A DNA stretch of 64,000 nucleotides from Oscillospiraceae bacterium (GCA_029012445.1 JAQXMC010000004.1:1-64000); one strand, 5' to 3'; counted from the first letter of the stretch, positions 17,182 to 26,393 are shown. Made by a program: numbers and translations. The notes: generated from the letters alone by a model not told the origin.

Positions 17182-17418
17182 TCAGTGATGATATAGATCA
17201 TGTCTTTTGGGAGGCACAGGGTCATATCCGCCCTTCGACAGCGGATTGCATCTGAGGAGCCTGTATGCGGCGAGAAGGCCGCCTTTAAGCGCTCCGTGAA
17301 CCTCGATAGCTTCCAAAGCATAGCTTGAACAGGTCGGATAGTATTTGCAGCAGGACGGGAAATGCGGTGAAATATGCTTTCTGTAAAAACGGATAGCAGC
17401 AAGCATCAGTTTTTTCAT
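17182..17418 (-). CDS. yidD: Membrane protein insertion efficiency factor YidD
   Basis: 78 residues from the ATG at 17418, which overlaps the rnpA stop (ATGA). The conserved core [28 protein letters not shown] and [17 protein letters not shown] is complete. YidD assists YidC-dependent insertion at the membrane. Sits in its standard place between rnpA and yidC. Confidence 0.95.
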   Translation of the reverse strand: MKKLMLAAIRFYRKHISPHFPSCCKYYPTCSSYALEAIEVHGALKGGLLAAYRLLRCNPLSKGGYDPVPPKRHDLYHH

Positions 17419-17765
17419 TTTATCACTCCCAGCTCCTGAAGGCATGATATCATAGCCTCTTCGATTACCGTGCTTTTTAAAAATTTGGTTTTTCCCCTGG
17501 CAACGAAAACTAAATCCCAGTTACCTTGTATTAAGTCTTGACTCAATACAGACTGATATGCAGCCCTAATAACCCTACGGGAACGATTGCGTTCAACTGC
17601 GTTACCGATCTTTTTGCTCGTTGTAATACCGACACGACAAAATCCCGCACTGTTTTTTTTCGCATAAACAACGAGTGCAGGCTTAGCTATTGACTTCCCG
17701 CGGTAATAGGTACGCACGAAGTCCGTATTTTCTTTAAGCGTCACATATTTCTGCAAAGCGATCAA
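17415..17765 (-). CDS. rnpA: Ribonuclease P protein component
   Basis: 116 residues. The RNR motif region reads [16 protein letters not shown] and the central part [17 protein letters not shown], both typical. Binds the RNase P RNA and tRNA precursor 5' leaders. Start taken as TTG at 17765; another TTG at 17756 gives [13 protein letters not shown], closer to the usual N terminus, and no ATG or clear ribosome site is available. Follows rpmH and overlaps yidD by four bases. Confidence 0.93.
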   Translation of the reverse strand: MIALQKYVTLKENTDFVRTYYRGKSIAKPALVVYAKKNSAGFCRVGITTSKKIGNAVERNRSRRVIRAAYQSVLSQDLIQGNWDLVFVARGKTKFLKSTVIEEAMISCLQELGVIK

Positions 17766-17798
17766 ATCTTATGAACGAGAAGAACTTTTTAAGCAGAC

Positions 17799-17933
17799 TC
17801 AGTAGGTAAGCTGCTTTCTGCCCTTTGCTCTGCGGCGGGCGAGAACCTTGCGGCCGTTTCTGTCGGACATTCTCTTGCGGAAGCCGTGCTCCATCTTTCT
17901 GTGGCGTTTTTTCGGCTGATACGTTCTTTTCAT
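17799..17933 (-). CDS. rpmH: Ribosomal protein bL34
   Basis: 44 residues beginning [20 protein letters not shown] and ending [11 protein letters not shown], the full length of bL34. ATG at 17933 with GGAGGTT seven bases upstream. First gene of the block transcribed from the strong promoter at 18048-18077. Confidence 0.97.
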   Translation of the reverse strand: MKRTYQPKKRHRKMEHGFRKRMSDRNGRKVLARRRAKGRKQLTY

Positions 17934-18047
17934 GTTCATAACCTCCTTTTCTTTACAAATAAGCGGCGCGTGCTCACAGCATACCTGTTGATCACAAGTG
18001 ACAACGCCGATAGGTACGCATTTTTCGGGCACGTCTTGCAAATTGAA

Positions 18048-18077
18048 ATTATATAACAAAACCGGTGCGCTTGTCAA
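18048..18077 (-). promoter_or_regulatory. Strong sigma-A promoter of the rpmH operon
   Basis: On the minus strand TTGACA (18077-18072), 18 bases, TATAAT (18053-18048), both perfect hexamers, about 115 bases before rpmH. I looked for DnaA boxes (TTATCCACA) in 17940-18190 and saw none. Confidence 0.85.
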
Positions 18078-18144
18078 GAGCTTCGGGGCTAAAAGTCGAA
18101 ACACGCATCGGGAGTCTGCCCGGACGACCAATAAATAAGCTGAA

Positions 18145-18167
18145 GCCGGCGCAGATTCTGCGCCGGC
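18145..18167 (-). terminator. Terminator hairpin after the second GPH symporter
   Basis: GCCGGCGCAG and CTGCGCCGGC form a perfect 10-bp stem 26 bases after the stop at 18193; the T tract is weak. Confidence 0.6.
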
Positions 18168-18192
18168 CTGACAGGTTTTATAAAAGATTTGA

Positions 18193-19650
18193 TCAATACT
18201 TCTTTGAAAGCAGGCTTTCCGCTTCTTCTCTTGTGATCTTTCCCGCGTTGCAGTCGGTCATGACCTGAACATCATGATCGTTGAGATCATAGAAACGCCA
18301 GATGAAATACGCAATCAGGTAGCCGATAGCCGGCAGAAGAACATAAAGGAACCACAGAACGCTCAGAGCGTGGGGCGTCTGGGTGACTCCGCTCCTGGCA
18401 AGCTCGTCGAAGTTATTGACATTGACGCTGACCCAGCCGCTTAAGCCGAGAATAAACATCGGTATTGCAGCGGAGATAGCCGCTGTGAGCTTGACCATGA
18501 AGGTCTGAATCGAGAAGGTTATACCCTTCGCTTCGATGCCGCTCTTGAATTTGCCGTATTCGGCGCAGTCGGGTGTGAACAGGAACAGCATAACGCCGAG
18601 GATTGAAACGGGAATAGAACGCAGAACCGAAAGAACAATGAACCAGACGATGCTTGAATATCCGACCGCCCACATAACAACGCTAAGAGCAATCGCTGCG
18701 AGTGTGCAAATGCGGAAAAGCTTCATTTTGTCCATTCTTCTGATGAAATGCGGAACAAGGAATGCGAATATTGCCGACGGCACAAGGCTTATGGCCGAAA
18801 CGATAAGCGAGAACTGCGAATTGTTGAAAAGATAGAAAGAAACGAAGAGATTCAGCGCCACAGAAACATTTGCGCTCGAATAGAAGAAGTAGCCTATATA
18901 ATAGATAAGCAGATATTTGTTCTTGGCAAGGTAGCTGAACATCTTCCTGAGGGTGAATTCCTCATCGCGGTCGCCGACATATCTTTCTTCAAGCCTGAAG
19001 CAGGCGGGGATCATCGTGATAAGGGCGAAAACGGCGCACACAACAGCAACGACGGTGTAGTTGAGGTGAACATATTCGCCGACAAGAACAGTTCCCAGAA
19101 TAAGAGCCACTCCCGAGCCGATGCCGGACCAGATACTCTTATATGAAAGGATAGAGTTTCTTTCGTCGAGATTTTCACTCATTGCCGTGATAACGCCGAA
19201 TATCGGAACATCGCAGAGCGTATAGGCTGTATCCCAGAGTATGTAGGAAATTGCAAGCCAGGCGAGCTTCGCATTTGTTCCGAGAGAGTTCGGAATAGCG
19301 AAAAGGAGAACGGTTGTCAGCGGAATGAAAACAAGAGATATTTTCAGCCACGGAACAAACTTATTGCCGCTCTTGAATCTGACTTTATCAAAGATAACTC
19401 CGAAGATGGCGTCGTTGACAGCGTCCCAGATCTTGACAACGAGCATGATGCCCGCCGTCAGAGTGAGGGGGTCAACACCGGTTTCAGCTTCGCTTGCGAA
19501 AGAGAACATCAGATAGGTGGTCAGGAAAGATGAAACCAGATTATATATTGCGTTCTGACCGCAAAAATAGAGGTAATAGCTAAGTCTTTCCCTGGGCTTT
19601 GTGTCCCAGCCCCGAGGGGTTTTAGTGATCTTTTCGGTTAATTTGCTCAT
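18193..19650 (-). CDS. GPH-family sugar:cation symporter, second copy
   Basis: 485 residues with about 12 membrane helices. The GPH signature loop reads [25 protein letters not shown], and the late loop [21 protein letters not shown] matches the DxxxxxxxKxGxRxEG motif of the family. ATG with GGAGGAATTTT upstream. It differs clearly from the symporter at 12051, so this is not a recent duplication. An SGNH hydrolase follows upstream in the same direction (52-base gap), so the pair may handle an acylated sugar or glycoside (inference). It occupies the place next to rpmH where dnaA normally lies. Confidence 0.9.
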   Translation of the reverse strand: MSKLTEKITKTPRGWDTKPRERLSYYLYFCGQNAIYNLVSSFLTTYLMFSFASEAETGVDPLTLTAGIMLVVKIWDAVNDAIFGVIFDKVRFKSGNKFVPWLKISLVFIPLTTVLLFAIPNSLGTNAKLAWLAISYILWDTAYTLCDVPIFGVITAMSENLDERNSILSYKSIWSGIGSGVALILGTVLVGEYVHLNYTVVAVVCAVFALITMIPACFRLEERYVGDRDEEFTLRKMFSYLAKNKYLLIYYIGYFFYSSANVSVALNLFVSFYLFNNSQFSLIVSAISLVPSAIFAFLVPHFIRRMDKMKLFRICTLAAIALSVVMWAVGYSSIVWFIVLSVLRSIPVSILGVMLFLFTPDCAEYGKFKSGIEAKGITFSIQTFMVKLTAAISAAIPMFILGLSGWVSVNVNNFDELARSGVTQTPHALSVLWFLYVLLPAIGYLIAYFIWRFYDLNDHDVQVMTDCNAGKITREEAESLLSKKY

Positions 19651-19702
19651 AAAATTCCTCCTGCTTTGATATACCGATGGACTGCGGTGATATGCACCGA
19701 AA

Positions 19703-20440
19703 TCATTTGGTATTATTTATTATTGTTTTATAAACGAGCTTTGCGATAAGCTCCGCACCCTCTGCGTTCGGGTGCAGACCGTCGACGAAAAGCTCAGGTT
19801 TATCTTTCAGAAGAGCGTTCACATCAATGACATCAAAGCCCATTTCATCGGCTATCTGTCTTGCTGCGGGGCAGATCTCGTTGACAACGACATCGGCGTC
19901 GATCTCATATCTGACCTTGCCGAGAACGGGGAAAGGCGTCGGCGGGATCATTATAAAAATTTTCGGGTTCGACCGAAGCTTCAGATAGCTTCCGATTATT
20001 TTTTCATAGTCGTTTATGAAGCTTTCGCGGTTAATCCAGTTATAGGGCTTTGAGTCGTTTGTTCCGAGCATTATGACCACTATATCCGGCATGAAATCAA
20101 GACTTTGCCGATACAGCTCCTCATCAACATAAGGGCGGTTTGCGCTGAAGCCTGCCGTTCTGTCGGAAAAGCCGAAATTATTCACTGCGTAGCCGTCGCC
20201 GAGCAGTCTGCCGAGAACGGCGGGATAGGATTTTTCCTTCTGATCCTTTATTCCGAAGCCATAGGTTATGCTGTCGCCGACGCAGGCGACTCTGATCTGG
20301 CCCCGCCTGGCTTTTTTCAGCGGATGATATTTGTCGATGCAGCCTGTTTTCAGAAGATACCATGAGGTGAAGACAGCAACGACGGCAATAGCGGCAACTG
20401 CGGAGCAGACCGTTGTTATAATTTTTTTATTGTGGTTCAT
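19703..20440 (-). CDS. Membrane-anchored SGNH/GDSL hydrolase
   Basis: 245 residues with an N-terminal membrane anchor (about 7-28). Motifs in order: GDSITYG (catalytic Ser, about 56), the block II glycine region, GTND (about 125) and DGLHPN (catalytic Asp and His, about 219-222). Likely an esterase or deacetylase acting outside the membrane on carbohydrate esters. Has its own strong promoter and precedes the GPH symporter with a 52-base gap, so the two may be co-transcribed. Substrate unknown. Confidence 0.88.
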   Translation of the reverse strand: MNHNKKIITTVCSAVAAIAVVAVFTSWYLLKTGCIDKYHPLKKARRGQIRVACVGDSITYGFGIKDQKEKSYPAVLGRLLGDGYAVNNFGFSDRTAGFSANRPYVDEELYRQSLDFMPDIVVIMLGTNDSKPYNWINRESFINDYEKIIGSYLKLRSNPKIFIMIPPTPFPVLGKVRYEIDADVVVNEICPAARQIADEMGFDVIDVNALLKDKPELFVDGLHPNAEGAELIAKLVYKTIINNTK

Positions 20441-20475
20441 AGCTGACCTCCGATCCTGCTTTTTGTGACTGATAA

Positions 20476-20504
20476 ATTATACATAAGCGAAAAAATGTTG
20501 TCAA
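20476..20504 (-). promoter_or_regulatory. Sigma-A promoter of the SGNH hydrolase-GPH pair
   Basis: Minus strand TTGACA (20504-20499), 17 bases, TATAAT (20481-20476), about 36 bases before the ATG at 20440. Confidence 0.8.
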
Positions 20505-20640
20505 TAAATCCGCCCGATGCTTCATCATTCTTAATAATAACCGCCGTTATTTTATCAAAGCCGATCCGCAGTTATGACCATATAGTAACATTATAACATT
20601 TCTGTGGTCCAAATCAATAGCTTTAATTGAAAATATCCCG

Positions 20641-21318
20641 TTATTTTTGTCTGTTTTGTACACATTCGGCTTCTGCTGTTCCAGCTTTTTCTTTCGGCGG
20701 CAGGCGTTTCATTGCCCTGAGGAAAACATCTATCCCTGTTTTCACGATAAATGCGCAGATAAAAATGCTCGCAATCGGATCGAACTTCGGAAAACCGAGT
20801 CTTGCTATAAGTATTCCCAAAAAGCTGCTGAAGCATGACAGGGCGTCGCTTTGATGGTGCCATGCGTTCGCAAACAGAATATCGTTCTTTTCCCGTTTCG
20901 CCGTTCTGATAGTCAGAACGAACATCAGCTCCTTGACTGCGAGAGCGAAAGCCGAAACGCAAAGAGCGTGGACGGGCGGAACGGCGATATCGGCCGATGA
21001 AGCTTCGAATATTGCGCAGAAACCCGATATTCCGATGCAAAGTCCGGTCGTACACAGCAACGCGGACAGTATCAGCAGAGAAACGAGCTCGGCTTTCTTC
21101 GGCGATATCCGCGACGGCTTTTCTCTCCGGCTCAGAATGGTTCCGACAAGAACCACCAGAGACGAAAAAATATCGGCGCAGGAATGAACGCCGTCTGATA
21201 TCAGCGCGTGAGAGCCGGTGAAGCTGCCGACGCTCAGTTTGACGGCGGCAAGCATAGCGTCAGCCGCAACGGAGGCGGCGGACACCTTTTTTGAGTTTTC
21301 TTTAGTGCTGTTTTTCAT
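20641..21318 (-). CDS. Short cation diffusion facilitator (CDF) metal transporter
   Basis: 225 residues, six predicted membrane helices. The two metal-site motifs of the transport channel are present: HALISDGVHSCAD in helix 2 and NAWHHQSDALSC in helix 5 (HxxxD pairs). CDF proteins export Zn, Mn or Fe by proton exchange. The usual C-terminal cytoplasmic ferredoxin-like domain of about 80 residues is missing: after helix 6 there are only about 30 residues ending in a Lys/Glu tail, so dimer regulation must differ. Reading is open and the stop is clean, so this looks like a natural short form rather than a frameshift. ATG behind GGGGGTATAATT. Confidence 0.85.
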   Translation of the reverse strand: MKNSTKENSKKVSAASVAADAMLAAVKLSVGSFTGSHALISDGVHSCADIFSSLVVLVGTILSRREKPSRISPKKAELVSLLILSALLCTTGLCIGISGFCAIFEASSADIAVPPVHALCVSAFALAVKELMFVLTIRTAKREKNDILFANAWHHQSDALSCFSSFLGILIARLGFPKFDPIASIFICAFIVKTGIDVFLRAMKRLPPKEKAGTAEAECVQNRQK

Positions 21319-21417
21319 AATTATACCCCCAGTAATGGCTGCTATGGGTATATTATGAAATCAGCCTCTTATCGGTGAGATAAATTTGAACTTTTGCTTA
21401 AAATAACTTCTGATTTA

Positions 21418-21446
21418 TTGACAATATTTATCCGTCGGGTTAAGAT
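21418..21446 (+). promoter_or_regulatory. Sigma-A promoter of the lipase gene
   Basis: TTGACA (21418-21423), 17 bases, TAAGAT (21441-21446). The transcript would start near 21453, which rules out the in-frame ATG at 21394. Confidence 0.75.
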
Positions 21447-21465
21447 TAGTGACGAGGTGATACAA

Positions 21466-22734
21466 ATGTCGAAAATAGTCAGTATTATCGTTTCGGTGAT
21501 GATAACCCTATCATCGCTGTTTTTCTCACATTTCGGCGGAGATTATGAAAAGAACAAGGATATCCCGAATAATTATCCCTGCGTGTTCGTTCACGGCTTT
21601 ATGGGCTTCGGCTATAATTCGGGTGCGAATCATATCGTGTCATATTGGGGAGCCACTGCCTGCGACCTTATTCCGGAGCTTAACAAGCTCGGCTATGACT
21701 GCCGCGAGGCCGATGTCGGCGCCCTTTCCAGCAACTGGGACAGAGCCTGCGAGCTTTACGCTCAGCTGACCGGCAAAACGGTCGATTACGGCGAAGCTCA
21801 TTCAAAGGCTCATAACCATGCGAGATTCGGCAGAACATACAGTCAGCCGATAGTTGAAAACTGGGGCGGCACAGACGAGAACGGCGAAACGGTCAAAATC
21901 AACCTTATCGGTCACTCCTTCGGCGGAAGCACGATCAGACTTCTGCTCGCTCTTCTGGATCAAGGCGATCAGGCCGAGATCGAAGCGACGACAGACGGCA
22001 GCCTCTCTGAGCTGTTCACCGGCGGAAAGGGCGATCTTGTCAACGCGGTTGCAACCGTCGCCACGCCGAACAACGGAACCACGCTGACATATATCGGCGA
22101 GAAGCTCGGACTTCTTGACTTTGTTGAAAAGACCTCCTATTTTCTCGCGGGCGTTGCCGGCAGGACAGAGCTTAACCAGCTGTTCGATTTTCATCTTGAA
22201 CAGTTCGGAATAACTCCGCTAAAGGGCGAAAAGGCCGAGGATTTCCTTTGCCGGGCTATCAAGAGCATGATGGAGGATTATAACAACGACAGCGCTTACT
22301 ACGATCTGTCACCCGAGGGAGCCAAGGAGCTCAACGACAGATGCGAAGCTCTCAGCAATGTTTATTATTATTCTCACTCCTTCTGCATGACCAAGGACGA
22401 CGGCAACGGAAAACAGGTCGCTGATAAGGGCTTCCTGCTGCTTTATCCGTTCGCCGATCTCATCGGAAAATACAGCGAGAACACGGTAACGGACTATAAG
22501 ATAGATGAAACTTGGCTTGCGAACGACGGACTTGTCAACACGATATCCGAGGGCGCGCCCTTTGATGAGCCGAGCTGCGATTTCAACTACGGCGACAAAG
22601 CGCAAAGCGGCGTCTGGAACAAGCTGCCGGTCATCAGCGGAGATCACGGCTTTGCGGCCGGCCTGATGAGCTCAAAGACCGAAGTCATGGACAGATACAC
22701 GGCTCTGCTCGATCAGATAAATTCAGAGGGCTGA
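21466..22734 (+). CDS. Secreted lipase of the zinc-containing Bacillus/Staphylococcus type (family I.5-like)
   Basis: 422 residues from ATG 21466 (GAGGTGA upstream). The N terminus is a signal peptide without lipobox. Alpha/beta hydrolase features in order: VFVHGFMGFG oxyanion region; AHSKAHNHARFGRTY, which matches the zinc-site insertion of thermoalkaline Bacillus lipases; nucleophile elbow GHSFGG; WLANDGLVNTIS with the acid residue; and SGDHGFAAG with the catalytic His. The nucleophile elbow starts with Gly rather than the Ala of classic Bacillus lipases. Would hydrolyse triglycerides or esters outside the cell. Single gene with its own promoter. Confidence 0.9.
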   Translation: MSKIVSIIVSVMITLSSLFFSHFGGDYEKNKDIPNNYPCVFVHGFMGFGYNSGANHIVSYWGATACDLIPELNKLGYDCREADVGALSSNWDRACELYAQLTGKTVDYGEAHSKAHNHARFGRTYSQPIVENWGGTDENGETVKINLIGHSFGGSTIRLLLALLDQGDQAEIEATTDGSLSELFTGGKGDLVNAVATVATPNNGTTLTYIGEKLGLLDFVEKTSYFLAGVAGRTELNQLFDFHLEQFGITPLKGEKAEDFLCRAIKSMMEDYNNDSAYYDLSPEGAKELNDRCEALSNVYYYSHSFCMTKDDGNGKQVADKGFLLLYPFADLIGKYSENTVTDYKIDETWLANDGLVNTISEGAPFDEPSCDFNYGDKAQSGVWNKLPVISGDHGFAAGLMSSKTEVMDRYTALLDQINSEG

Positions 22735-22816
22735 TATTTAAAAATACATATCGGATAAAAGCTCGTTCATATAAGCCGTCGAAGATAAATATACCGGATT
22801 TAAAGAGGTAATCACT

Positions 22817-23467
22817 ATGCTTGAAAAAATGGGAGCCTTTTTTGATAATCGGCTGAATGAGTATGATGAACATCAACTGAATTGCATTGAGTCCGCGCAG
22901 GAGTTTTATTCATACACAGCTAACTGTTTGCCCAAAGAAAAGGGAAGCTGTATTCTTGATCTTGGGTGCGGCACAGGACTGGAGCTTGAGAGATATTTTA
23001 TAATAAATCCGTCTGCGAAAGTAACGGGGATAGACCTTGCTCCGGGAATGTTGAACGCACTGAAAGCAAAATTTCCGGATAAAGAAATCAAACCGGTTTT
23101 AGGCTCATATTTCGATATTCCCTTTGGTGAAAAAGAGTTTGACGCCGCCGTATCGGTTGAGTCGCTGCACCATTTCACCAAAGAAGAAAAAATACCGCTT
23201 TATATAAAGCTGAAAACAGCACTGCGGGATAACGGGTATTTCATTTTAACAGATTATTTTTCTTCATCAGATGAAGAAGAACAATTTCACAGGCGGGAAT
23301 TGCTTCGTTTAAAAGAGATGCAGGGAATCTGCGATGATGAGTTTTATCACTATGACACTCCGCTGACCGTGCAGCATGAAACGGAAGCATTAAGAAAAGC
23401 AGGGTTTTCTTCTGTCAATGTGCTGAAAAGCTGGGGCGCAACAGTCACAATAAAGGCGGCAAAATAA
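22817..23467 (+). CDS. Class I SAM-dependent methyltransferase
   Basis: 216 residues. Motif I ILDLGCGTGLELE (about 46-58), acidic residue of motif II in VTGIDLAPGML, and motif IV-like DAAVSVESLHHF. The C-terminal part has no recognisable specificity domain. The coding DNA is visibly more AT-rich than its neighbours, with more AAA/ATT codons, which hints at a different origin (inference). No operon partner: the lipase ends 82 bases upstream and a terminator follows. Substrate unknown. Confidence 0.85.
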   Translation: MLEKMGAFFDNRLNEYDEHQLNCIESAQEFYSYTANCLPKEKGSCILDLGCGTGLELERYFIINPSAKVTGIDLAPGMLNALKAKFPDKEIKPVLGSYFDIPFGEKEFDAAVSVESLHHFTKEEKIPLYIKLKTALRDNGYFILTDYFSSSDEEEQFHRRELLRLKEMQGICDDEFYHYDTPLTVQHETEALRKAGFSSVNVLKSWGATVTIKAAK

Positions 23468-23494
23468 GCCGGAATTTATCGGCGGAAAAAGAAT

Positions 23495-23532
23495 AAAGAC
23501 AGAGAAAGGGCGCAACCTTTTCTCTGTCTTTT
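23495..23532 (+). terminator. Terminator after the methyltransferase
   Basis: AAAGACAGAGAAAGG and CCTTTTCTCTGTCTTT form a 15-bp stem with one bulged T, ending in TTTT, 27 bases after the stop. Confidence 0.7.
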
Positions 23533-23600
23533 CGGTTTCAAGCGCTGACGGGCCGATATCGCCGAGGGAAAAACGGAATATATGCCGTATTTTTTGTTTC

Positions 23601-23632
23601 TTCAATGATTTTTCAAGCTTTCATGCTATAAT
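23601..23632 (+). promoter_or_regulatory. Response-regulator promoter with TTCAA direct repeats
   Basis: TTCAAT (23601-23606) and TTCAAG (23612-23617) are 11 bp apart and lie where a -35 would be. TATAAT at 23627-23632 is preceded by TGC (extended -10). No good -35 hexamer is present, as in promoters activated by OmpR/PhoB-type regulators. The same array recurs at 25602-25634. Confidence 0.65.
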
Positions 23633-23655
23633 GAATGAAAACGGAGGCGGAAAGA

Positions 23656-24339
23656 ATGAGACTTTTGCTTGTGGAAGATGAAAAAAGAATGGCGCAGGCG
23701 CTTTGCGAGATACTGCGCCTTGAAAAATATGAAGTGGATTACTGCTCCGACGGGCTCAGCGGACTTGAGGCGGCGGAAAGCGATATCTATGATATTATCA
23801 TACTCGATGTCATGCTCCCCGGAATGAACGGATATGAAATTGCAAGAAGAGCAAGACAAAACGGTATCCGGACGCCCATTCTTATGCTCACCGCAAAAGC
23901 CGGGCTTGACGACAAGGTGACCGGCCTTGACAGCGGAGCGGACGATTATCTGACAAAGCCTTTTATGACAAAAGAATTGCTCGCAAGGCTTCGGGCTCTG
24001 GGCAGGCGGAAAAACAACTCGATAGACGGAACTTTGTCCTACGGCGATATTCTTCTCGACACGGGAACGCTGACCTTGTCCTGCGTCACAAACGGTCAGA
24101 GCGTGAGACTGAGCGAGAAAGAATACAGAATTCTTGAATATATGATTGCCAATAAAGGTCAGATTCTTACCCGCGAGCAGCTGGCTTTGAAAATTTGGGG
24201 CTTTGACAGCGAAGCGGAATATAACAATGTTGAAGTTTATATGTCGTTCACAAGAAAAAAGCTGGCCTTTGTGGAGGCAAAAACAGAAATTAAAGCGGCC
24301 CGTGGGATCGGCTATGAATTGAGGTGCGGTGATGTTTAA
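23656..24339 (+). CDS. OmpR/PhoB-family response regulator
   Basis: 227 residues from ATG 23656 (GGAGGCGGAAAGA upstream). Receiver domain with acidic pocket VEDE, phosphoacceptor Asp in IIILDVMLPGMNGYE, Thr in MLTAK and Lys in TKPF. Winged-helix DNA-binding domain (about 130-225) with VRLSEKEYRILEYM and the TREQLALKIWG loop. The stop overlaps the kinase start by eight bases, so the two form one two-component system. Binding sites are most likely the TTCAA repeats upstream of this gene and of the VTC gene. Confidence 0.95.
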   Translation: MRLLLVEDEKRMAQALCEILRLEKYEVDYCSDGLSGLEAAESDIYDIIILDVMLPGMNGYEIARRARQNGIRTPILMLTAKAGLDDKVTGLDSGADDYLTKPFMTKELLARLRALGRRKNNSIDGTLSYGDILLDTGTLTLSCVTNGQSVRLSEKEYRILEYMIANKGQILTREQLALKIWGFDSEAEYNNVEVYMSFTRKKLAFVEAKTEIKAARGIGYELRCGDV

Positions 24340-25567
24340 AAAAACAAGAATAAAAATCGTGGCTTCCATAATGTCGATACTCGTGCTTCTTTGGGCCGGT
24401 ACGCTCGGGGTGATTTATGCTTCCAGTTATTTTGAGCTGTCGGAGCGAAACAAACGAATGATTATGGAACACGCCGATATGTATGTTCTTTCAAAGCCGG
24501 TTGACGGTCTGCCGCCCGATCTGCATATGAAAGACAACGGAAAGCCGAAGTTTTCGGACACTCCGATGTTTCAGCTGTCAACCTTCTATACCGTCGCGAT
24601 ATCATATGACGGGGATATTCTTGAAATTAAAAACAATCAGCCGACTCTCCACACGGACGAAGAACTGAAAAATCTTTCATTCAGTATTGCGCAGGGCAGC
24701 AAAACCCTGGGCACCGAAAACAGCCTTTTGTTTTATAAAACCGACAAAAACGGATATACGCTCGTTACCTTTATGGATAACACGATAATTCATGAAAGCG
24801 CAACGACTCTTTTCAGATATACGCTGATTTTCGGCTGCGCTGCGATGATCATTTTCTTTTTCCTCGCGGTATTCCTTGCCAGAAAGATCGTGAGCCCGCT
24901 TGAAGAAAGCTATAAAAAACAGAAGCAGTTCATTTCAGACGCCGGCCATGAGCTGAAAACTCCGGTTTCGGTCGTCAGCGCCAGCGCCGAGCTGCTGTCA
25001 AGAGAAATAGGCGATAATCAGTGGCTGGCGAATATTCAATATGAAAACGAGAGAATGGGGCTGCTGGTCGGTCAGATGCTTGAACTTGCCCGCACAGAAA
25101 ATGTGTTATCGCAAAAAGAGCGGATAGATTTCAGCCGCCTTGTGAACGGTGAAGCTCTTCCGTTTGAGGGCGTTGCGTTTGAGCAGGGCCTTTCGCTTCA
25201 ATGCGATATCGAGCCGGGCATTATTATTGAGGGAAACAGCCCGCAGCTGAAACAGGTTGTGTCAATTCTGCTTGACAACGCTATCCGCCACGGCACTGAA
25301 AAAAGTGAGGTGCGTCTTATTCTCAAAAAGGAACGAAACAGCGCAAGGCTGTCTGTCATCAATGCCGGCGATGAAATTCCGCCGGAGCAGAGAACTCAGA
25401 TTTTTGAAAGATTTTACCGCGCGGATCCTGCCCGAAACGGCGAAGACAAGCATTTCGGACTCGGCCTCGCAATAGCAAAAACGATCATAACGGCTCATAA
25501 AGGCCGGATCGAAGTCCTCTGTTACGACGGACTGGTGGAATTTAAGGCAGAACTGCCTACCGTGTAA
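24332..25567 (+). CDS. Sensor histidine kinase, partner of the adjacent regulator
   Basis: 411 residues from ATG 24332 (GAGGTGCGGTG upstream). Two membrane helices (about 10-30 and 170-192) enclose an extracellular sensor of about 140 residues with no domain I recognise. HisKA motif SDAGHELKTPVSVV (His about 210), N box DNAIRHG, and G box HFGLGLAIAK. No HAMP domain is obvious between helix 2 and HisKA. Signal unknown. The overlap with the regulator gene means coupled translation. Confidence 0.95.
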   Translation: MFKKTRIKIVASIMSILVLLWAGTLGVIYASSYFELSERNKRMIMEHADMYVLSKPVDGLPPDLHMKDNGKPKFSDTPMFQLSTFYTVAISYDGDILEIKNNQPTLHTDEELKNLSFSIAQGSKTLGTENSLLFYKTDKNGYTLVTFMDNTIIHESATTLFRYTLIFGCAAMIIFFFLAVFLARKIVSPLEESYKKQKQFISDAGHELKTPVSVVSASAELLSREIGDNQWLANIQYENERMGLLVGQMLELARTENVLSQKERIDFSRLVNGEALPFEGVAFEQGLSLQCDIEPGIIIEGNSPQLKQVVSILLDNAIRHGTEKSEVRLILKKERNSARLSVINAGDEIPPEQRTQIFERFYRADPARNGEDKHFGLGLAIAKTIITAHKGRIEVLCYDGLVEFKAELPTV

Positions 25568-25601
25568 TTATTAAAAAAAGAGAAAATATAATTTCTGCGT
25601 T

Positions 25602-25634
25602 TTCAATAAAACTTCAATCTTCCTGCTGTAAAAT
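25602..25634 (+). promoter_or_regulatory. Predicted regulator-activated promoter of the VTC-DUF4956-CotH operon
   Basis: TTCAAT (25602-25607) and TTCAAT (25613-25618), starts 11 bp apart, are followed by TAAAAT (25629-25634). The second repeat begins 16 bp before the -10, against 15 bp in the response regulator promoter, and the CTT.C.TGCT segment between is shared. This is the geometry of an OmpR-family operator replacing the -35. Confidence 0.65.
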
Positions 25635-25692
25635 GGCGACATCAATGCAGGAGGATTTTTTTATCCTTAGCAAAAGCGAAAGGAGTGAGAAA

Positions 25693-26364
25693 ATGAAATA
25701 TCGCAACGAATGGAAGCACGAGATAAGCTACGGCGACATGCTGGACTTGCGCCGGCGGCTTTCGGCGGTCGCAAAAAGAGATGTTCACACGAAGGACGGC
25801 AAATATCTGATTCGCAGTCTGTATTTTGATAACGCTTCAGACAAAGCGCTTCGGGAGAAAACGGACGGAGTCAATATCCGGGAAAAATTCAGAATCCGGC
25901 TTTATAACAATGACGATTCGGTTATTCATCTTGAGAAGAAGAGCAAGGTCAACGGCCTGTGTCTGAAAGAGAGCGCCGATCTGACAAAAGAGCAGGCGCA
26001 GTCTCTTGTCGACGGCAGATATGACTGGATGATGCAAAGCGGTATTCCTCTTGTTGAAGAATTATACAGCAAGATGATGAGTCAGGGATTGCGGCCGAAA
26101 ACCATTATAGAATACACAAGAGAGCCCTTTGTGTTTGCACCGGGCAATGTCAGGGTGACGATCGACAGCAATATCAGGACCGGACTTGATTCCACAGATT
26201 TTCTGAATCCGGAGTGCGTCACCGTTCCGGCGGGCGGCGCGCCCATAATCCTTGAAGTGAAATGGGATGAGTTTCTGCCCGATATTATTAGAGATATCGT
26301 TCAGCTGGATAATTGCCGGGCGACCGCTTTTTCAAAATATGCCGCTTGCAGAATATACGGCTAA
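25693..26364 (+). CDS. VTC-domain (polyphosphate polymerase-like) protein
   Basis: 223 residues from ATG 25693 behind AGGAGTGAG. The whole protein is a VTC domain, a tunnel fold that in yeast Vtc4 builds polyphosphate from ATP. Conserved basic and acidic strands are visible: YRNEWKHEIS, LIRSLYFDN, REKFRIRLYN, HLEKKSKVNG, IIEYTREPFV and PIILEVKWDEFLPDII. No SPX or membrane domain is attached. In bacteria such proteins are typically encoded beside DUF4956 and CotH-kinase genes, as here. Whether it makes polyphosphate or another phosphorylated product is not known. Confidence 0.88.
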   Translation: MKYRNEWKHEISYGDMLDLRRRLSAVAKRDVHTKDGKYLIRSLYFDNASDKALREKTDGVNIREKFRIRLYNNDDSVIHLEKKSKVNGLCLKESADLTKEQAQSLVDGRYDWMMQSGIPLVEELYSKMMSQGLRPKTIIEYTREPFVFAPGNVRVTIDSNIRTGLDSTDFLNPECVTVPAGGAPIILEVKWDEFLPDIIRDIVQLDNCRATAFSKYAACRIYG

Positions 26365-26393
26365 AAAAATCAATCAAAAGGAGCAAAACTATT

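Noticed and set aside
17940..18190. Replication origin upstream of rpmH
   Set aside because: No TTATCCACA-type DnaA boxes, no AT-rich unwinding stretch and no dnaA gene.
23626..24369. 247-codon minus-strand frame opposite the response regulator
   Set aside because: The plus strand encodes an intact two-domain regulator with all active residues; the reverse frame has no domain or ribosome site.
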